Of a stretch of 64,000 bases of DNA, positions 1 through 8,621 are shown piece after piece (positions within the stretch are counted from its first letter, which is position 1; each line of letters begins with the position of its first letter). Below the pieces are notes generated by a model that was not told where the DNA came from, did no database searches, and saw only the letters and a list, made by a program, of their open reading frames with translations. The stretch is taken from the NCBI GenBank assembly GCA_030833445.1, contig JAURHD010000001.1, positions 186,001 to 250,000 on the forward strand, in the 5' to 3' direction. Source of the DNA: Cephaloticoccus sp. Lineage in GTDB: Bacteria; Verrucomicrobiota; Verrucomicrobiia; Opitutales; Opitutaceae. A program made the position numbers and the translations under genes.

Positions 1-25
1 GACGTGTTCCGGGCACACTGACCAC

Positions 26-1240
26 ATGCCAGTTACGCTTAAGGATATTCGCGCTGCCCGCCGCCGCATCGCCAACGGGATCATCAAATCGCCCTGTCCT
101 GAATCCATCCCGCTCTCCGAGATCACCGGCGCCCGCATTTTCTGCAAACTCGATAATTTTCAACGCACCGGTTCATTCAAGGAACGAGGCGCATGCAACG
201 CGCTGCTCCGGTTGACTCCCGCGCAACGCAAGACCGGCGTCGTCGCGGCGAGTGCCGGCAATCATGCGCTGGGACTCGCTTACCACGGCAAACTACTCGG
301 CATTCCGGTCACCGTGGTCATGCCGGATTACGCGCCGCTCATCAAGATCACCACCTGTCAGCGGCTCGGCGCCAACGTCATGGTGAAGGGTCGCGACTTT
401 GTCGAAGCGCGGGCCCTCGCGGATGCCTTGTCGGCGGAGCACGGCTACAAATATATCCACGGCTTTGATCATCCCGACATCATCGCCGGGCAAGGCACCA
501 TGGGGCTCGAGATCCTGGAGCAGGTGCTGGATGCCGATGCCATTATTTGCCCGATCGGCGGCGGCGGATTGATTGCTGGTTTGTCTCTCGCGGTGAAATC
601 CTTGCGGAGCAAAGTGCGCGTGATTGGCGTCGAAAGCACCGCGACCGGCAACTACTCCGCGGCCTTGAAGGCCGGCAAACCCGTGCTGCAACCGCGCCGG
701 CCGACCTTGGCTGACGGTCTCGCCACGTTGACGGTGGGAACCAATGCGTTTGCGATAGCGCGCCAACATGTCGACGAAGTGGTCAAGGTGGATGAGGACG
801 CGATTGCGTTGGCGATTCTCCGCATGGTTGAGCTCGAGAAAACGGTGGTCGAAGGCGCGGCGGCTACGCCGCTCGCCGCCATGATGTCGGGCAAGCTACC
901 TCATCTCGCCGGCAAGAAAGTTGTGCTCGCGATCTGTGGCGGCAACATCGACCCGGCGGTGCTCAGTCGCATCATCGAATGTGGTCTCGTTACCGATGGT
1001 CGGCTCACCCGCTTTACCGCGCGAATCAGCGATCGGCCGGGTGGTCTTGCCCGCCTGACGCGCGTGATTGCCGAAAGCGGTGCGAGCGTGAAGGACATCG
1101 CACACGACCGTGCATTCAGTGGTTCCGACGTTTCGGCCGTGCACGTGGTCTGCACCGTCGAAACCCGTGACCGTTCCCATATCCTCGCCCTGCACCGCGC
1201 CCTCAAAAAAAATGGCTTCCCCCTGGTCGTCGCGAAGTGA
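26..1240 (+). CDS. ilvA: Threonine ammonia-lyase with C-terminal ACT domain
   Basis: PLP-dependent enzyme of 404 residues that deaminates threonine to 2-oxobutanoate, the entry to isoleucine synthesis or threonine breakdown. The PLP lysine is K52 in SFKERGA, the SAGNHA loop lies at residues 76-81 and the glycine-rich phosphate loop GGGG at 178-181. After about residue 325 a single ACT domain follows (TARISDRPGGLARL), as in the roughly 400-residue form of the family; the longer biosynthetic type has a different regulatory tail. The ACT domain suggests allosteric control by an amino acid. The gene starts 25 bases from the window edge, so its upstream region is not visible. The 3' end probably overlaps the start of the next gene. 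Confidence 0.93.
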   Translation: MPVTLKDIRAARRRIANGIIKSPCPESIPLSEITGARIFCKLDNFQRTGSFKERGACNALLRLTPAQRKTGVVAASAGNHALGLAYHGKLLGIPVTVVMPDYAPLIKITTCQRLGANVMVKGRDFVEARALADALSAEHGYKYIHGFDHPDIIAGQGTMGLEILEQVLDADAIICPIGGGGLIAGLSLAVKSLRSKVRVIGVESTATGNYSAALKAGKPVLQPRRPTLADGLATLTVGTNAFAIARQHVDEVVKVDEDAIALAILRMVELEKTVVEGAAATPLAAMMSGKLPHLAGKKVVLAICGGNIDPAVLSRIIECGLVTDGRLTRFTARISDRPGGLARLTRVIAESGASVKDIAHDRAFSGSDVSAVHVVCTVETRDRSHILALHRALKKNGFPLVVAK

Positions 1241-2219
1241 ATTTGTCCGGAGGTGGTTGAGCCCGACCTTGATGGTGCTGGGCACGCTGTTCCTCGCGGG
1301 CTGCCAAACCAAACCAACCCCGCCACCGGTTGTGTCGGTCCCGGCTCCCGTGGTCGTGGAACGCACCGAAGATCTCATCATCGTCGCCGGCCAACCGTTT
1401 CACACCGGCACCCGGGTGGTCACTTGGCGCGATCCGGATGGGTTCAACGCCTATGACTTTGTGCCCACCCCGCAGGCCGGAAAAGAAAACCATGGTGAAC
1501 GCCGGTTATCGACCGACGAATCCGTTCCGTCTCCCCAGCTCTGGGATCTCGCCGCCTTGCAGGGGTTCGTTGATCAGTTTGTGCTGCACTACGACAGCGA
1601 GGCTTTCAGTTACCGCACATTTCCCATTCTCCAAAAACGCGGCTTGAGCGCTCACTTCCTGCTCGATGTGGATGGCACGCTATACCAGACCCTCGACCTG
1701 CGCGAGCGCGCCTATCACGCCACGGTAGCCAACAGCCGAGCCATTGGGATCGAGATCGCGAATCCCGGTGCTTATCCTCTGGCTAAGGCCAAGGTCTTGG
1801 CGGCGCGGTATGAAACCGGCGCAACCGGAGAAATCCAGCAGCGCTTTGCAGAAAATGACCGGGTTTTGACCGAGGGGTTTGTCGCGCGCCCGGATCGGGC
1901 CGGGGTGGTGGTGGGCAACATCAACGGATCCGTGGTGCGCCAATACGATTTTACGCCGGAGCAATACGCGGCGCTCATCAAACTCACCGCCGCGCTTCAC
2001 CGGATTTTCCCCCGCATCGCCCTCGATTATCCCCGGGATCCGGGCGGTCGTTTGATCACGAAAAAGCTCAGTGATGAAACCCGGGAAAAATTCCAAGGGG
2101 TGCTGGGGCATTTCCATATTCAAGCCAACAAGATCGATCCCGGCCCGGCTTTCCAATGGGAACGCGTGATCAAGGGCGCGCGCAAAATCGATGCCCCGGC
2201 CAAAGCGCCGATCAAGTGA
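1212..2219 (+). CDS. N-acetylmuramoyl-L-alanine amidase (amidase_2 type), lipoprotein
   Basis: Predicted outer-membrane-anchored amidase that cuts the bond between muramic acid and the stem peptide. From the ATG at 1212 the protein has 335 residues: a basic n-region, a hydrophobic stretch and the lipobox LAGC with C31 as lipidated cysteine. The amidase_2/PGRP fold shows as a zinc-ligand-like VLHYDSEAF segment, AHFLLDVDGTLYQ, a central HAT..NSRAIGIEI block and the C-terminal GHFHIQANKIDPGPAF. The open frame extends further upstream inside the preceding gene, but only starts at 1212 or later (TTG 1257, ATG 1272) make sense; 1212 keeps the positive charges of a signal peptide. The neighbouring convergent AmpG-like permease fits a role in wall recycling. 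Confidence 0.85.
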   Translation: MASPWSSRSEFVRRWLSPTLMVLGTLFLAGCQTKPTPPPVVSVPAPVVVERTEDLIIVAGQPFHTGTRVVTWRDPDGFNAYDFVPTPQAGKENHGERRLSTDESVPSPQLWDLAALQGFVDQFVLHYDSEAFSYRTFPILQKRGLSAHFLLDVDGTLYQTLDLRERAYHATVANSRAIGIEIANPGAYPLAKAKVLAARYETGATGEIQQRFAENDRVLTEGFVARPDRAGVVVGNINGSVVRQYDFTPEQYAALIKLTAALHRIFPRIALDYPRDPGGRLITKKLSDETREKFQGVLGHFHIQANKIDPGPAFQWERVIKGARKIDAPAKAPIK

Positions 2220-2222
2220 CCA

Positions 2223-3554
2223 TCATTCAGCGGTCGATGTCTTCCGGCCGAATGCGGGATCGATCCGCAGCAGCGCGGTGACGAGCAGCGAGGGCAGGGT
2301 TGCGAGCAGCACCCACCAGAAAAAATTAACATAGCCGAGTTGTTCCTGAATCCAACCGGCGGCCATGCCGGGCAGCATCATACCCAGCGCCATGAAACCG
2401 GTGCAGATCGCATAGTGGGCTGTCTGGTGTTCGCCCCGGGCGATATACATCATGTAGAGCATGTAGGCGGTGAACCCGAACCCATAGCCGAGTTGTTCCA
2501 CGGCCACCGCCCCGGCGACGAGGGCGGGATTTTCGGGTTGGCCGAGAGCCAATAAAACAAACACCGCATTGGGCACATGCATGCACGCGATCATCGGCCA
2601 CAACAGCCGCTTCAGGCCGACCCGTGAAACGACATAGCCACCGATCAACCCGCCAACGGTCAGGGCGATGACCCCGATGGTGCCGTAATAGATGCCGACT
2701 TGCTGGGTGGAGAGGCCCAGTCCGCCGGCCTCACGCGGGTCCAGCAAGAACGGCGTGGCAAGTTTCAGGAGTTGCGATTCCGCCAACCGGTAGAGCAACA
2801 GGTAGCCCAGCATCACACCGATGCCCGGTTTGCGGAAAAAGGAACCGAACGTGGAGAAATAACCGCGGCCGAAATTGGTTTCACGCACCGCATGATCCAC
2901 GGCGGGCTTGGGCAGGGCGAACCAGTGATAGCACGCGACCAGCACAAACATTACGGCGAGTCCCCCGAACACGAGCGTCCACGCCTGCACCACATTACCG
3001 GTGCTTTCCGTCAGCGATCCGGCCAACCAAACCAACCCGCCCTGTCCGGCGATCATGGCGAGCCGGTAAAAAGTGCTGCGCACCCCAACGAAGGCGGCTT
3101 GTTGATGATTGGGCAGCGCGAGCAGATAGAAACCATCGGCCGCGATGTCATGCGTGGCGGAGCTAAAGGCCATCAACCAGAATACCGCGAGCGTTGCCCG
3201 AAAGAATGCGGGTCCCGGCACCGTCAGGGCGACCGCGGCAAACGCGGCGCCGAGGAGAAACTGCAAGGTGACGATCCACCAACGCTTGGTGCGGAACAAA
3301 TCGACGATCGGCGACCACAGCGGCTTGATCACCCACGGCAGGTAGAGCCAACTGGTGTAGAGCGCGATGTCGCTGTTGGAGACGCCGAGGTTTTTATAGA
3401 GGATGACCGACAGGGTCATCGCGGCGACGTAGGGAATACCCTGACTAAAGTAGAGGGTCGGAATCCAGCGCCAGGGTTTCGCCGGAGATGTCGCGGAAAG
3501 TTCCATTTGCAGTGGCGCACGGTGGGGCGCGGTGGGGCCGGGCGCAACGTTCAT
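2223..3554 (-). CDS. MFS permease, AmpG-like
   Basis: Inner-membrane transporter of about 443 residues with some twelve hydrophobic segments. The N-terminal part reads YFSQGIPYVAAMTLSVILY, followed by LPWVIKPLWSPIVD, the signature of the AmpG/acetyl-CoA transporter branch of the major facilitator superfamily, which imports anhydro-muropeptides in Gram-negative bacteria. The substrate is inferred only. It converges with the amidase lipoprotein, the two stop codons being three bases apart, so the pair could serve murein recycling. Start choice: an in-frame GTG lies at 3566, ATG at 3554 is used here, and ATG at 3506 (MELSATSPAK) is also possible. Confidence 0.85.
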   Translation of the reverse strand: MNVAPGPTAPHRAPLQMELSATSPAKPWRWIPTLYFSQGIPYVAAMTLSVILYKNLGVSNSDIALYTSWLYLPWVIKPLWSPIVDLFRTKRWWIVTLQFLLGAAFAAVALTVPGPAFFRATLAVFWLMAFSSATHDIAADGFYLLALPNHQQAAFVGVRSTFYRLAMIAGQGGLVWLAGSLTESTGNVVQAWTLVFGGLAVMFVLVACYHWFALPKPAVDHAVRETNFGRGYFSTFGSFFRKPGIGVMLGYLLLYRLAESQLLKLATPFLLDPREAGGLGLSTQQVGIYYGTIGVIALTVGGLIGGYVVSRVGLKRLLWPMIACMHVPNAVFVLLALGQPENPALVAGAVAVEQLGYGFGFTAYMLYMMYIARGEHQTAHYAICTGFMALGMMLPGMAAGWIQEQLGYVNFFWWVLLATLPSLLVTALLRIDPAFGRKTSTAE

Positions 3555-3666
3555 CCGGTATGACACACAGACTTATCTTTTGTCGGAACGTATTGGCCGC
3601 CGCTGCGTCAAACTCCTCGTTCCGGCCGGGTCCGGAATAGTTCTATGTGTGTTGTTAGTTGTGTGA

Positions 3667-3707
3667 AGAAGCCCGTGGCGCGGAAGCAATTCCGGTCACG
3701 GGCTTCT
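3667..3707 (-). terminator. Stem-loop terminator after the S9 peptidase gene
   Basis: A perfect 11-bp stem (AGAAGCCCGTG at 3667-3677 with CACGGGCTTCT at 3697-3707) encloses a smaller CGGAA/TTCCG hairpin. It sits 13 bases past the leftward S9 peptidase stop and upstream of the permease gene. There is no strong U-tract on the minus strand, so it may be a processing or rho-type site. Confidence 0.55.
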
Positions 3708-3720
3708 GTGTTTATGAGTT

Positions 3721-6588
3721 CTACGGTTTATTGAACCGCAGTTTCTCCGCGTCCCGATCGAGATACGGCACGCCTTTGGTCAACCAGTCCGGCGCGGGTT
3801 GGTCGTGCAGGTAGTGTTCAAAAAACTGCCACATGCGCCGGCTGAAGTCCCGCCGGTCGGCGTAACGCGTGAGCCCATGGCCCTCCTGCGGATAGTTGAT
3901 CAACCACACCGGCTTGTTGTGTCGGCGCAGCGACAGATAAAGTTCCACCGCCTGTTCCCAGGGCACGGCCCCGTCGAGATCGTTGTGCTGGATCAGCAGG
4001 GGCGTCTGCACATTCTTCACGTGAAACACCGGAGAGTTCTCGATATAGAGTTCCGGGGCGTCGGTCAGTGGCTGGCCGATGCGGCTCTGGGTCTGCTCGT
4101 ATTGGAACGGTCGTGGCTGTCCTGAAGTCCAACGGATGCCGCCATAGGCACTCGTCATGTTGCCGACGACGGCCCCGGCCTCGGCGGCGCGAAACCGGTG
4201 CGTTTGCGTGATGATATACGCCGATTGATAACCGCCCCATGACGACCCTTGAATGCCAAGTCGATCTTCGTCGACGCAACCAAGCGCGATCACGGCATCG
4301 ACCGCGGCATTGACGCACTCCAGCGCGCTTTGGCCGGGGTGACCGATGTCGTAGGCGATGTCGCACAGCAGGATCAGGTAGCCGTTGCTGGTGTAGAGGG
4401 GGAAGCTGATGTTGGAGCCATAGACCGGTGGGAAAAAATTATGCACGATGTGCGAGAGCCGCTCGTAGGTGTAGACGATGAGGGGATATTTTTTCTGCGG
4501 ATCAAAGTCGGCCGGTTTATAGAGCAGACCTTGCAGGGGTTCGCCGCGGGAATTGGTGTAGCCGACCAACTCCGCGCTCCCCCACGCAAACGGGGTCAAC
4601 TGGGCCGCGCCGTCCGTGAGGCGCTGTAAGCCAGAGAACGTTTCATCCGTGCGCCACACGTCGGGAAATTCGTCGAAACGCGAAACGGTCAACAGCAAGA
4701 CATCGGCATCAAGCGCCCGCCCAATGTAGCGGTATTGTTTGTCACCCCAGAGGAGGCGTTGCGGCTTTTCAGCGAACTCAAAACCATAACGGTAGTATCC
4801 ACTCGCGCGCGTCAGCTCGTCTTCGCCCCGCAAAATCAAGGGTCGGGTCGGGTCAATCCCGCGCCAGGTTTCCGCTTCTTCGTGCGCCGCGATATCCTGG
4901 GCGCGCAGGATGACCTTTTCGGCGCGACCATAACCTCGGGTCAGGTTGCGCGCCGGGCGACCATCGGGCCACAACTGCCAGATATCGTAGCGGTCATAAA
5001 TGATTACGGACTGGCTGTCGCGCGTCCAACCAGCCCAACCATAGGCCGTCGTGGGCTCGGGCTCATCATGCAGTTCATGGGCAAACGAAACCGGCAGGCC
5101 GGCCGTCAGGGAGTAGCTCTGCGCCGTTGCCACATTGATCGCATGCCATTCGCGATCACGGTAGTAGACCGCCCACTGGCTGTCGGGAGAAAACGAAACG
5201 CTGGGGCGGCCTTCGTCACCGGATTGGCCGCGCAGTTTTTTGACCGCGAGGCGGCGTTCACCCGTCGTAGTATTGATGATGTAGATATCCGCATAGGTGC
5301 CGTCGTAATCGCGTTCGCGCAGATACGGGGTTTCATCGAGACCGAGGGCAAAGTTGCCGTCATCACTCAGCGTGACTTCGGCGAGGTCCGGGGTGGCCAC
5401 CTGGGTGTAGCGCTTCGTCGCAAGATCGATAACCCCGGTGAAGGTGCGTTTGCGTTCGCTCTCGGCGAGCACGGCTTGGCGCGGCTGGGTCAACCCGTCA
5501 TGCCAGCTCCAGATATCCGCTACGACTTTGTCCTCCGGATCAGTTCGCTGGTTGGACGACTTCACCGTCGGCGTGGCCACGCCGACGGTGAGTTTCCGGC
5601 CGTCCCGGGAAAAGGCTGGGGCAGTTTGTTCGCTGGGCTTCATGCCCGGGGGCAGACCGGCGGTTTTGGCGGTGACCACCGCGCGCGGGGGCGCCTCGGA
5701 GCCCCGATGCCACAAATAAACGCGCAACGAGCGCTTTTCGTTTTTGGTTTCCGTGCGATCGCTTAGAAAGGCAAGCTGGGTCTGGGTCAGATCCCAATTC
5801 AATTTTAGGTAACGCCCCTTGCCGCGCAGCAACGGTTCGGGAGAGGACCAGCCGCCCGGGGTGTAGGTGTAGAGGCCGTTCCGGCGTTCGCTCGGTCCAT
5901 TCACGGTATAGACCAATGTGCGGCCATCGCGGGTCAGGGAGTATTCCGTCACGTAGTCCAGGGTCCGTTCCTTGCCGGCGGCCAGATCGCGCAGCACGAG
6001 CGTAGTCCCGTGGCTCTTGTCGAGTTGCCCCCGGGGAGGGTGGTTGATCTCCGGCTCCAGCAGATAAGCGACCCAGTTGCCAAGGACCGAAACCTGCACG
6101 GATTTAACCCCGGCAATGGTCTCGGTTTCTCCGGTCGCCAAATCGATGATGTTCAAGCCGCGTTGCTTGCTGGCTGGAGCGGACGTTCCTGCCGTGCGCG
6201 CGGCGGCGGTATCTTCGGCCCGCGGAAACGTGCTGGTGAGCAGGAAACGATTATCGTGCGTAAACAGGAGGCCGGGCTTGGGCACCGTCGGCAACTTCTC
6301 CTCCGGATGGGTCGGCCGGGGGAACGGCGGGATGGGGGTGGCGCCGACCGGCGCGCGCCATTCGCGACCGCTTGGCAGATGGTGCGCGATGACTTCGCCG
6401 TTTCCTTGTTGTGGCATGGCGCTGTAGGCGAGCCATTCGCCATTGCGCGAGAGGATGGGGGTTTCGATGGAGCGCCAGGCATCAATATCATCCCAAGTCA
6501 GGGGACGGGTGGAGGGTTCACCCTGTAGCCAGCAAAGCGAGGATAGGAGCAGCGCGAACCATAAGGACAGTCGTTGAAGCGGGGGCAT
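3721..6588 (-). CDS. S9 family (prolyl oligopeptidase-type) secreted serine peptidase
   Basis: About 955 residues from the ATG at 6588, beginning with a signal peptide (MPPLQRLSLWFALLLSSLCW). A long N-terminal beta-propeller-like region (WD/TolB-like DGRTLVY, SPDSQWAVYY repeats) is followed by the alpha/beta-hydrolase domain. The triad is readable: S783 in GSSWGG, D872 in DLDGAVPW and H904 in EGHGL. Family members cleave short peptides in the periplasm or outside the cell, often after proline or alanine. The open frame continues to 6642, but that would put 18 extra residues before the signal peptide. It appears monocistronic, with a hairpin at its 3' end. Confidence 0.92.
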   Translation of the reverse strand: MPPLQRLSLWFALLLSSLCWLQGEPSTRPLTWDDIDAWRSIETPILSRNGEWLAYSAMPQQGNGEVIAHHLPSGREWRAPVGATPIPPFPRPTHPEEKLPTVPKPGLLFTHDNRFLLTSTFPRAEDTAAARTAGTSAPASKQRGLNIIDLATGETETIAGVKSVQVSVLGNWVAYLLEPEINHPPRGQLDKSHGTTLVLRDLAAGKERTLDYVTEYSLTRDGRTLVYTVNGPSERRNGLYTYTPGGWSSPEPLLRGKGRYLKLNWDLTQTQLAFLSDRTETKNEKRSLRVYLWHRGSEAPPRAVVTAKTAGLPPGMKPSEQTAPAFSRDGRKLTVGVATPTVKSSNQRTDPEDKVVADIWSWHDGLTQPRQAVLAESERKRTFTGVIDLATKRYTQVATPDLAEVTLSDDGNFALGLDETPYLRERDYDGTYADIYIINTTTGERRLAVKKLRGQSGDEGRPSVSFSPDSQWAVYYRDREWHAINVATAQSYSLTAGLPVSFAHELHDEPEPTTAYGWAGWTRDSQSVIIYDRYDIWQLWPDGRPARNLTRGYGRAEKVILRAQDIAAHEEAETWRGIDPTRPLILRGEDELTRASGYYRYGFEFAEKPQRLLWGDKQYRYIGRALDADVLLLTVSRFDEFPDVWRTDETFSGLQRLTDGAAQLTPFAWGSAELVGYTNSRGEPLQGLLYKPADFDPQKKYPLIVYTYERLSHIVHNFFPPVYGSNISFPLYTSNGYLILLCDIAYDIGHPGQSALECVNAAVDAVIALGCVDEDRLGIQGSSWGGYQSAYIITQTHRFRAAEAGAVVGNMTSAYGGIRWTSGQPRPFQYEQTQSRIGQPLTDAPELYIENSPVFHVKNVQTPLLIQHNDLDGAVPWEQAVELYLSLRRHNKPVWLINYPQEGHGLTRYADRRDFSRRMWQFFEHYLHDQPAPDWLTKGVPYLDRDAEKLRFNKP

Positions 6589-6714
6589 CGGACAAAAGGA
6601 AAGGTGCGAAGGGATCGCCGTGACCATGGTCGCCCCGGCCAATACCTCAAGCGCGCGATGTTAAATGCACCCAAAGGTGCGATGGACTGCCCAACAACCG
6701 TGGTTAACCCCGGT

Positions 6715-7368
6715 TTACTGGAGCGGCTTCATCTCGCGGATGAACGCGTCGGCTTCGCGGATGGATTTTTCCATGTCGCGCACCAGATTGGCGATGTCGC
6801 CTTGCAGGGCCCGGGAGGTGGTGTCCAGCGAACGCAGGGCCTGGGCGTTCAGGTTGTGCTTCAGGAAAAGCACTTGGTCGCGAAAGCTCACCAGAATCGG
6901 TTCCATGCGGGACTCCGCGCGGCGCATGGCCGTCATGAGTTCACCATAGCGCACCCGGGTGGCCTGCAGCTGTTGCTGGCTTTGCGAGCGCAGGGTGGGG
7001 TTGCCGTATTGGACCAGTTCGTTGCCCCATTCATCGAATAGGGCGTTGGCGACTTCGTCGATTGAGCCGATGCGGTCGTTCACCGCCTTGGCGCGGGACT
7101 CGCATTGCTTCAACTGGTCGTTGAGCTCGTCGTATTTCAACTTCAGCTCGCCGCCGTCCACTTTGGTTACGGAGAGAAAATGTTGCAGGGCGTCGGTAAA
7201 CTGCACCTTGGCCTCTTCCTGCGCGGTCTGCGCTTTTTCCACCCGGGTCACCAGGATGTCGCGCTTGGCGAAGCCGATTTTCTCCATCGCGCCGTAATAG
7301 GTGGAGGAACAACCCGCCAGGAACAGGGCGGAGGTGGCAAGGAGAAGGGGGATTCTGATAATGGCCAT
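6715..7368 (-). CDS. DUF2959 family lipoprotein
   Basis: Small lipoprotein of 217 residues from the ATG at 7368: hydrophobic signal MAIIRIPLLLATSALF, lipobox LAGC, then the DUF2959 hallmark YYGAMEKIGFAKRDILVTRVE. The rest is almost all helical with charged heptad-like spacing, suggesting a periplasmic coiled coil. No enzyme residues are visible and the family has no established function. The frame is open to 7422, but those residues precede the signal peptide. The DUF2007 gene lies 56 bases upstream on the same strand. Confidence 0.85.
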   Translation of the reverse strand: MAIIRIPLLLATSALFLAGCSSTYYGAMEKIGFAKRDILVTRVEKAQTAQEEAKVQFTDALQHFLSVTKVDGGELKLKYDELNDQLKQCESRAKAVNDRIGSIDEVANALFDEWGNELVQYGNPTLRSQSQQQLQATRVRYGELMTAMRRAESRMEPILVSFRDQVLFLKHNLNAQALRSLDTTSRALQGDIANLVRDMEKSIREADAFIREMKPLQ

Positions 7369-7424
7369 GGCGTTATGGGCTAGACCGCAGCTTGCCGCCT
7401 GGGTGCCACCGTCGCAAGTCACGA

Positions 7425-7628
7425 CTACTCGATCGCGATCAGATCAAGCGCGGTTTCTGCATCCTCTTCCGCCACCTGCACCCGCACACCCGTTCCGGCG
7501 AACATCACGTGCGGCGCGTTTTGCGCCATCATCTCGTCGGGCACGAATGCGGTGATGCCGTTACCCGCCAGCATGGATTTCAGGAACAATGCCTCATCAA
7601 CACTCGAGCATTCGGCGACGGTGATCAT
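7425..7628 (-). CDS. DUF2007 (putative signal-transducing) small protein
   Basis: A 67-residue cytoplasmic protein with the DUF2007 layout: beta strand MITVAECSSVDEALFLKSMLAGNGI, a variable loop, then VRVQVAEEDAETALDLI. The fold resembles GlnB/ACT-like ferredoxin folds and the family is annotated as putative signal transducers without demonstrated ligand. It lies between the DUF2959 lipoprotein and an acetyltransferase, all leftward; the gaps of 56 and 64 bases allow but do not prove one transcript. Confidence 0.8.
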   Translation of the reverse strand: MITVAECSSVDEALFLKSMLAGNGITAFVPDEMMAQNAPHVMFAGTGVRVQVAEEDAETALDLIAIE

Positions 7629-7692
7629 GCCGACAGCAAAGCCAACCTGGGTGAGATAGCGAGCATGCTCGAAGGTCCCATGCAGGTAGCCC

Positions 7693-8229
7693 TTAGCGCA
7701 CCTTGGCGTAGACGAAACAGTCGCGAGGTTCGGGACTGATGTTGGGGGCGACGTGATACCGGCGGAAAATGCCCTCGCGGACCATCCCGGCTTTTTCCAT
7801 CACCCGGGCAGAGCCCGGATTTTCCACGTTGCAGAACGCCCACGCGCGAAAAATTTTGGGCTGCGCCAGGCTCCAAGCGATCAGGTAGCGCAGGGCCTCC
7901 ACCATGTAACCTTGGCCCCAATGGGCCCGGCCGAGCACATAGCCAAAGACGGCCTTGCCGTCTGCGATAGTGATCCCGATCGACCCGATGGGCGTGTCGG
8001 TTCCCCGCAGACAGATCATATAGGCAAACAACCCGTCCTCCTGTTCCCATTCATCGGCCCGGGCTTGGAGAAAGTCCGCCACGGGCTCGACCGCGGTATA
8101 GGGTTTCCACGTGAGATACCGCGTGGCCTCGGGATCGCTGGCGAAGGCGGCAAAGGCCGCGGCTGCATCATCGCGCCGCGGTTTGCGGACGAGCAGACGG
8201 TCGGTCGAAAAGGTTTCCGGCGGTTTCAT
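7693..8229 (-). CDS. GNAT acetyltransferase, RimJ/RimL type
   Basis: About 178 residues from the ATG at 8229 (MKPPETFSTDRLLVRKPRRDD). The TDRLLVR opening, the acetyl-CoA loop region GRAHWGQGYMVEAL and the FCNVENPGSARVMEKAGM segment are those of the RimJ/RimL family, which acetylate N-terminal alpha-amines or small amines. The substrate cannot be told. An in-frame GTG at 8286 would add 19 basic residues and is judged less likely. The region upstream (8230-8621) is shared with the divergent unit described at 8324-8577. Confidence 0.85.
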   Translation of the reverse strand: MKPPETFSTDRLLVRKPRRDDAAAAFAAFASDPEATRYLTWKPYTAVEPVADFLQARADEWEQEDGLFAYMICLRGTDTPIGSIGITIADGKAVFGYVLGRAHWGQGYMVEALRYLIAWSLAQPKIFRAWAFCNVENPGSARVMEKAGMVREGIFRRYHVAPNISPEPRDCFVYAKVR

Positions 8230-8323
8230 CGGGAGGGCCGTCTGGATAAACGGCCGCGACCGCGATTTTGGCAAGCGGATGTCCACCCGTATCCCTGCGC
8301 CGAAAAATATTTCATTCGGGGCC

Positions 8324-8353
8324 TTGATTTCCCCCGGGCCGTGGCCGTATCAA
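8324..8353 (+). promoter_or_regulatory. Candidate sigma-70 promoter of the small ORF
   Basis: TTGATT (8324-8329), an 18-base spacer and TATCAA (8348-8353) lie 19 bases before a 46-codon ORF that ends just ahead of an intrinsic terminator. Recognised by eye from the consensus only. Confidence 0.4.
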
Positions 8354-8371
8354 GGGGTGTAACCACTCACC

Positions 8372-8512
8372 ATGATCAGTCTTAACCATATGCGTAAAGC
8401 GGAACGCCGGAACACCGGTCGCCTTTGCGCGGCCGTGCGTTTTGACCGTCAGTCCGCCATTTCAGCCGTCAACTACGGTTGGAATTTCGACCCTGGAAGT
8501 GGTGTCACTTAG
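8372..8512 (+). CDS. Possible 46-residue small protein or leader peptide
   Basis: The ORF starts at the ATG at 8372, 19 bases after a plausible -10 element, and stops at TAG 8510-8512, 27 bases before a strong terminator. The product begins MISLNHMRKAERR and ends in DPGSGVT; it is basic in its first third and has no membrane segment or known motif. A second in-frame ATG lies at 8390. There is no clear Shine-Dalgarno sequence (a G-rich AAGGGG lies about 15 bases upstream). It could be a real small protein, a leader peptide for the sigma factor gene downstream, or a chance ORF in a small RNA. I do not recognise it. Confidence 0.35.
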   Translation: MISLNHMRKAERRNTGRLCAAVRFDRQSAISAVNYGWNFDPGSGVT

Positions 8513-8539
8513 CCCCCGAGAATTCTCTCTTAACGCTGA

Positions 8540-8577
8540 CCTACTTCCTTCCCGGAAGTAGGTTTTTTGTTTTTTGG
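8540..8577 (+). terminator. Intrinsic terminator or attenuator ahead of the sigma factor gene
   Basis: A perfect 9-bp stem, CCTACTTCC (8540-8548) and GGAAGTAGG (8554-8562), with a 5-base loop, is followed directly by TTTTTTGTTTTTT. This is the clearest rho-independent terminator of the window. It lies 45 bases before the sigma factor ATG, so it either ends the small upstream unit or acts as an attenuator for the sigma gene. Confidence 0.85.
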
Positions 8578-8621
8578 CTCAGGCCGCTTCCGGGAAACAC
8601 CCCCAACAGTCCGTGTTTCCC

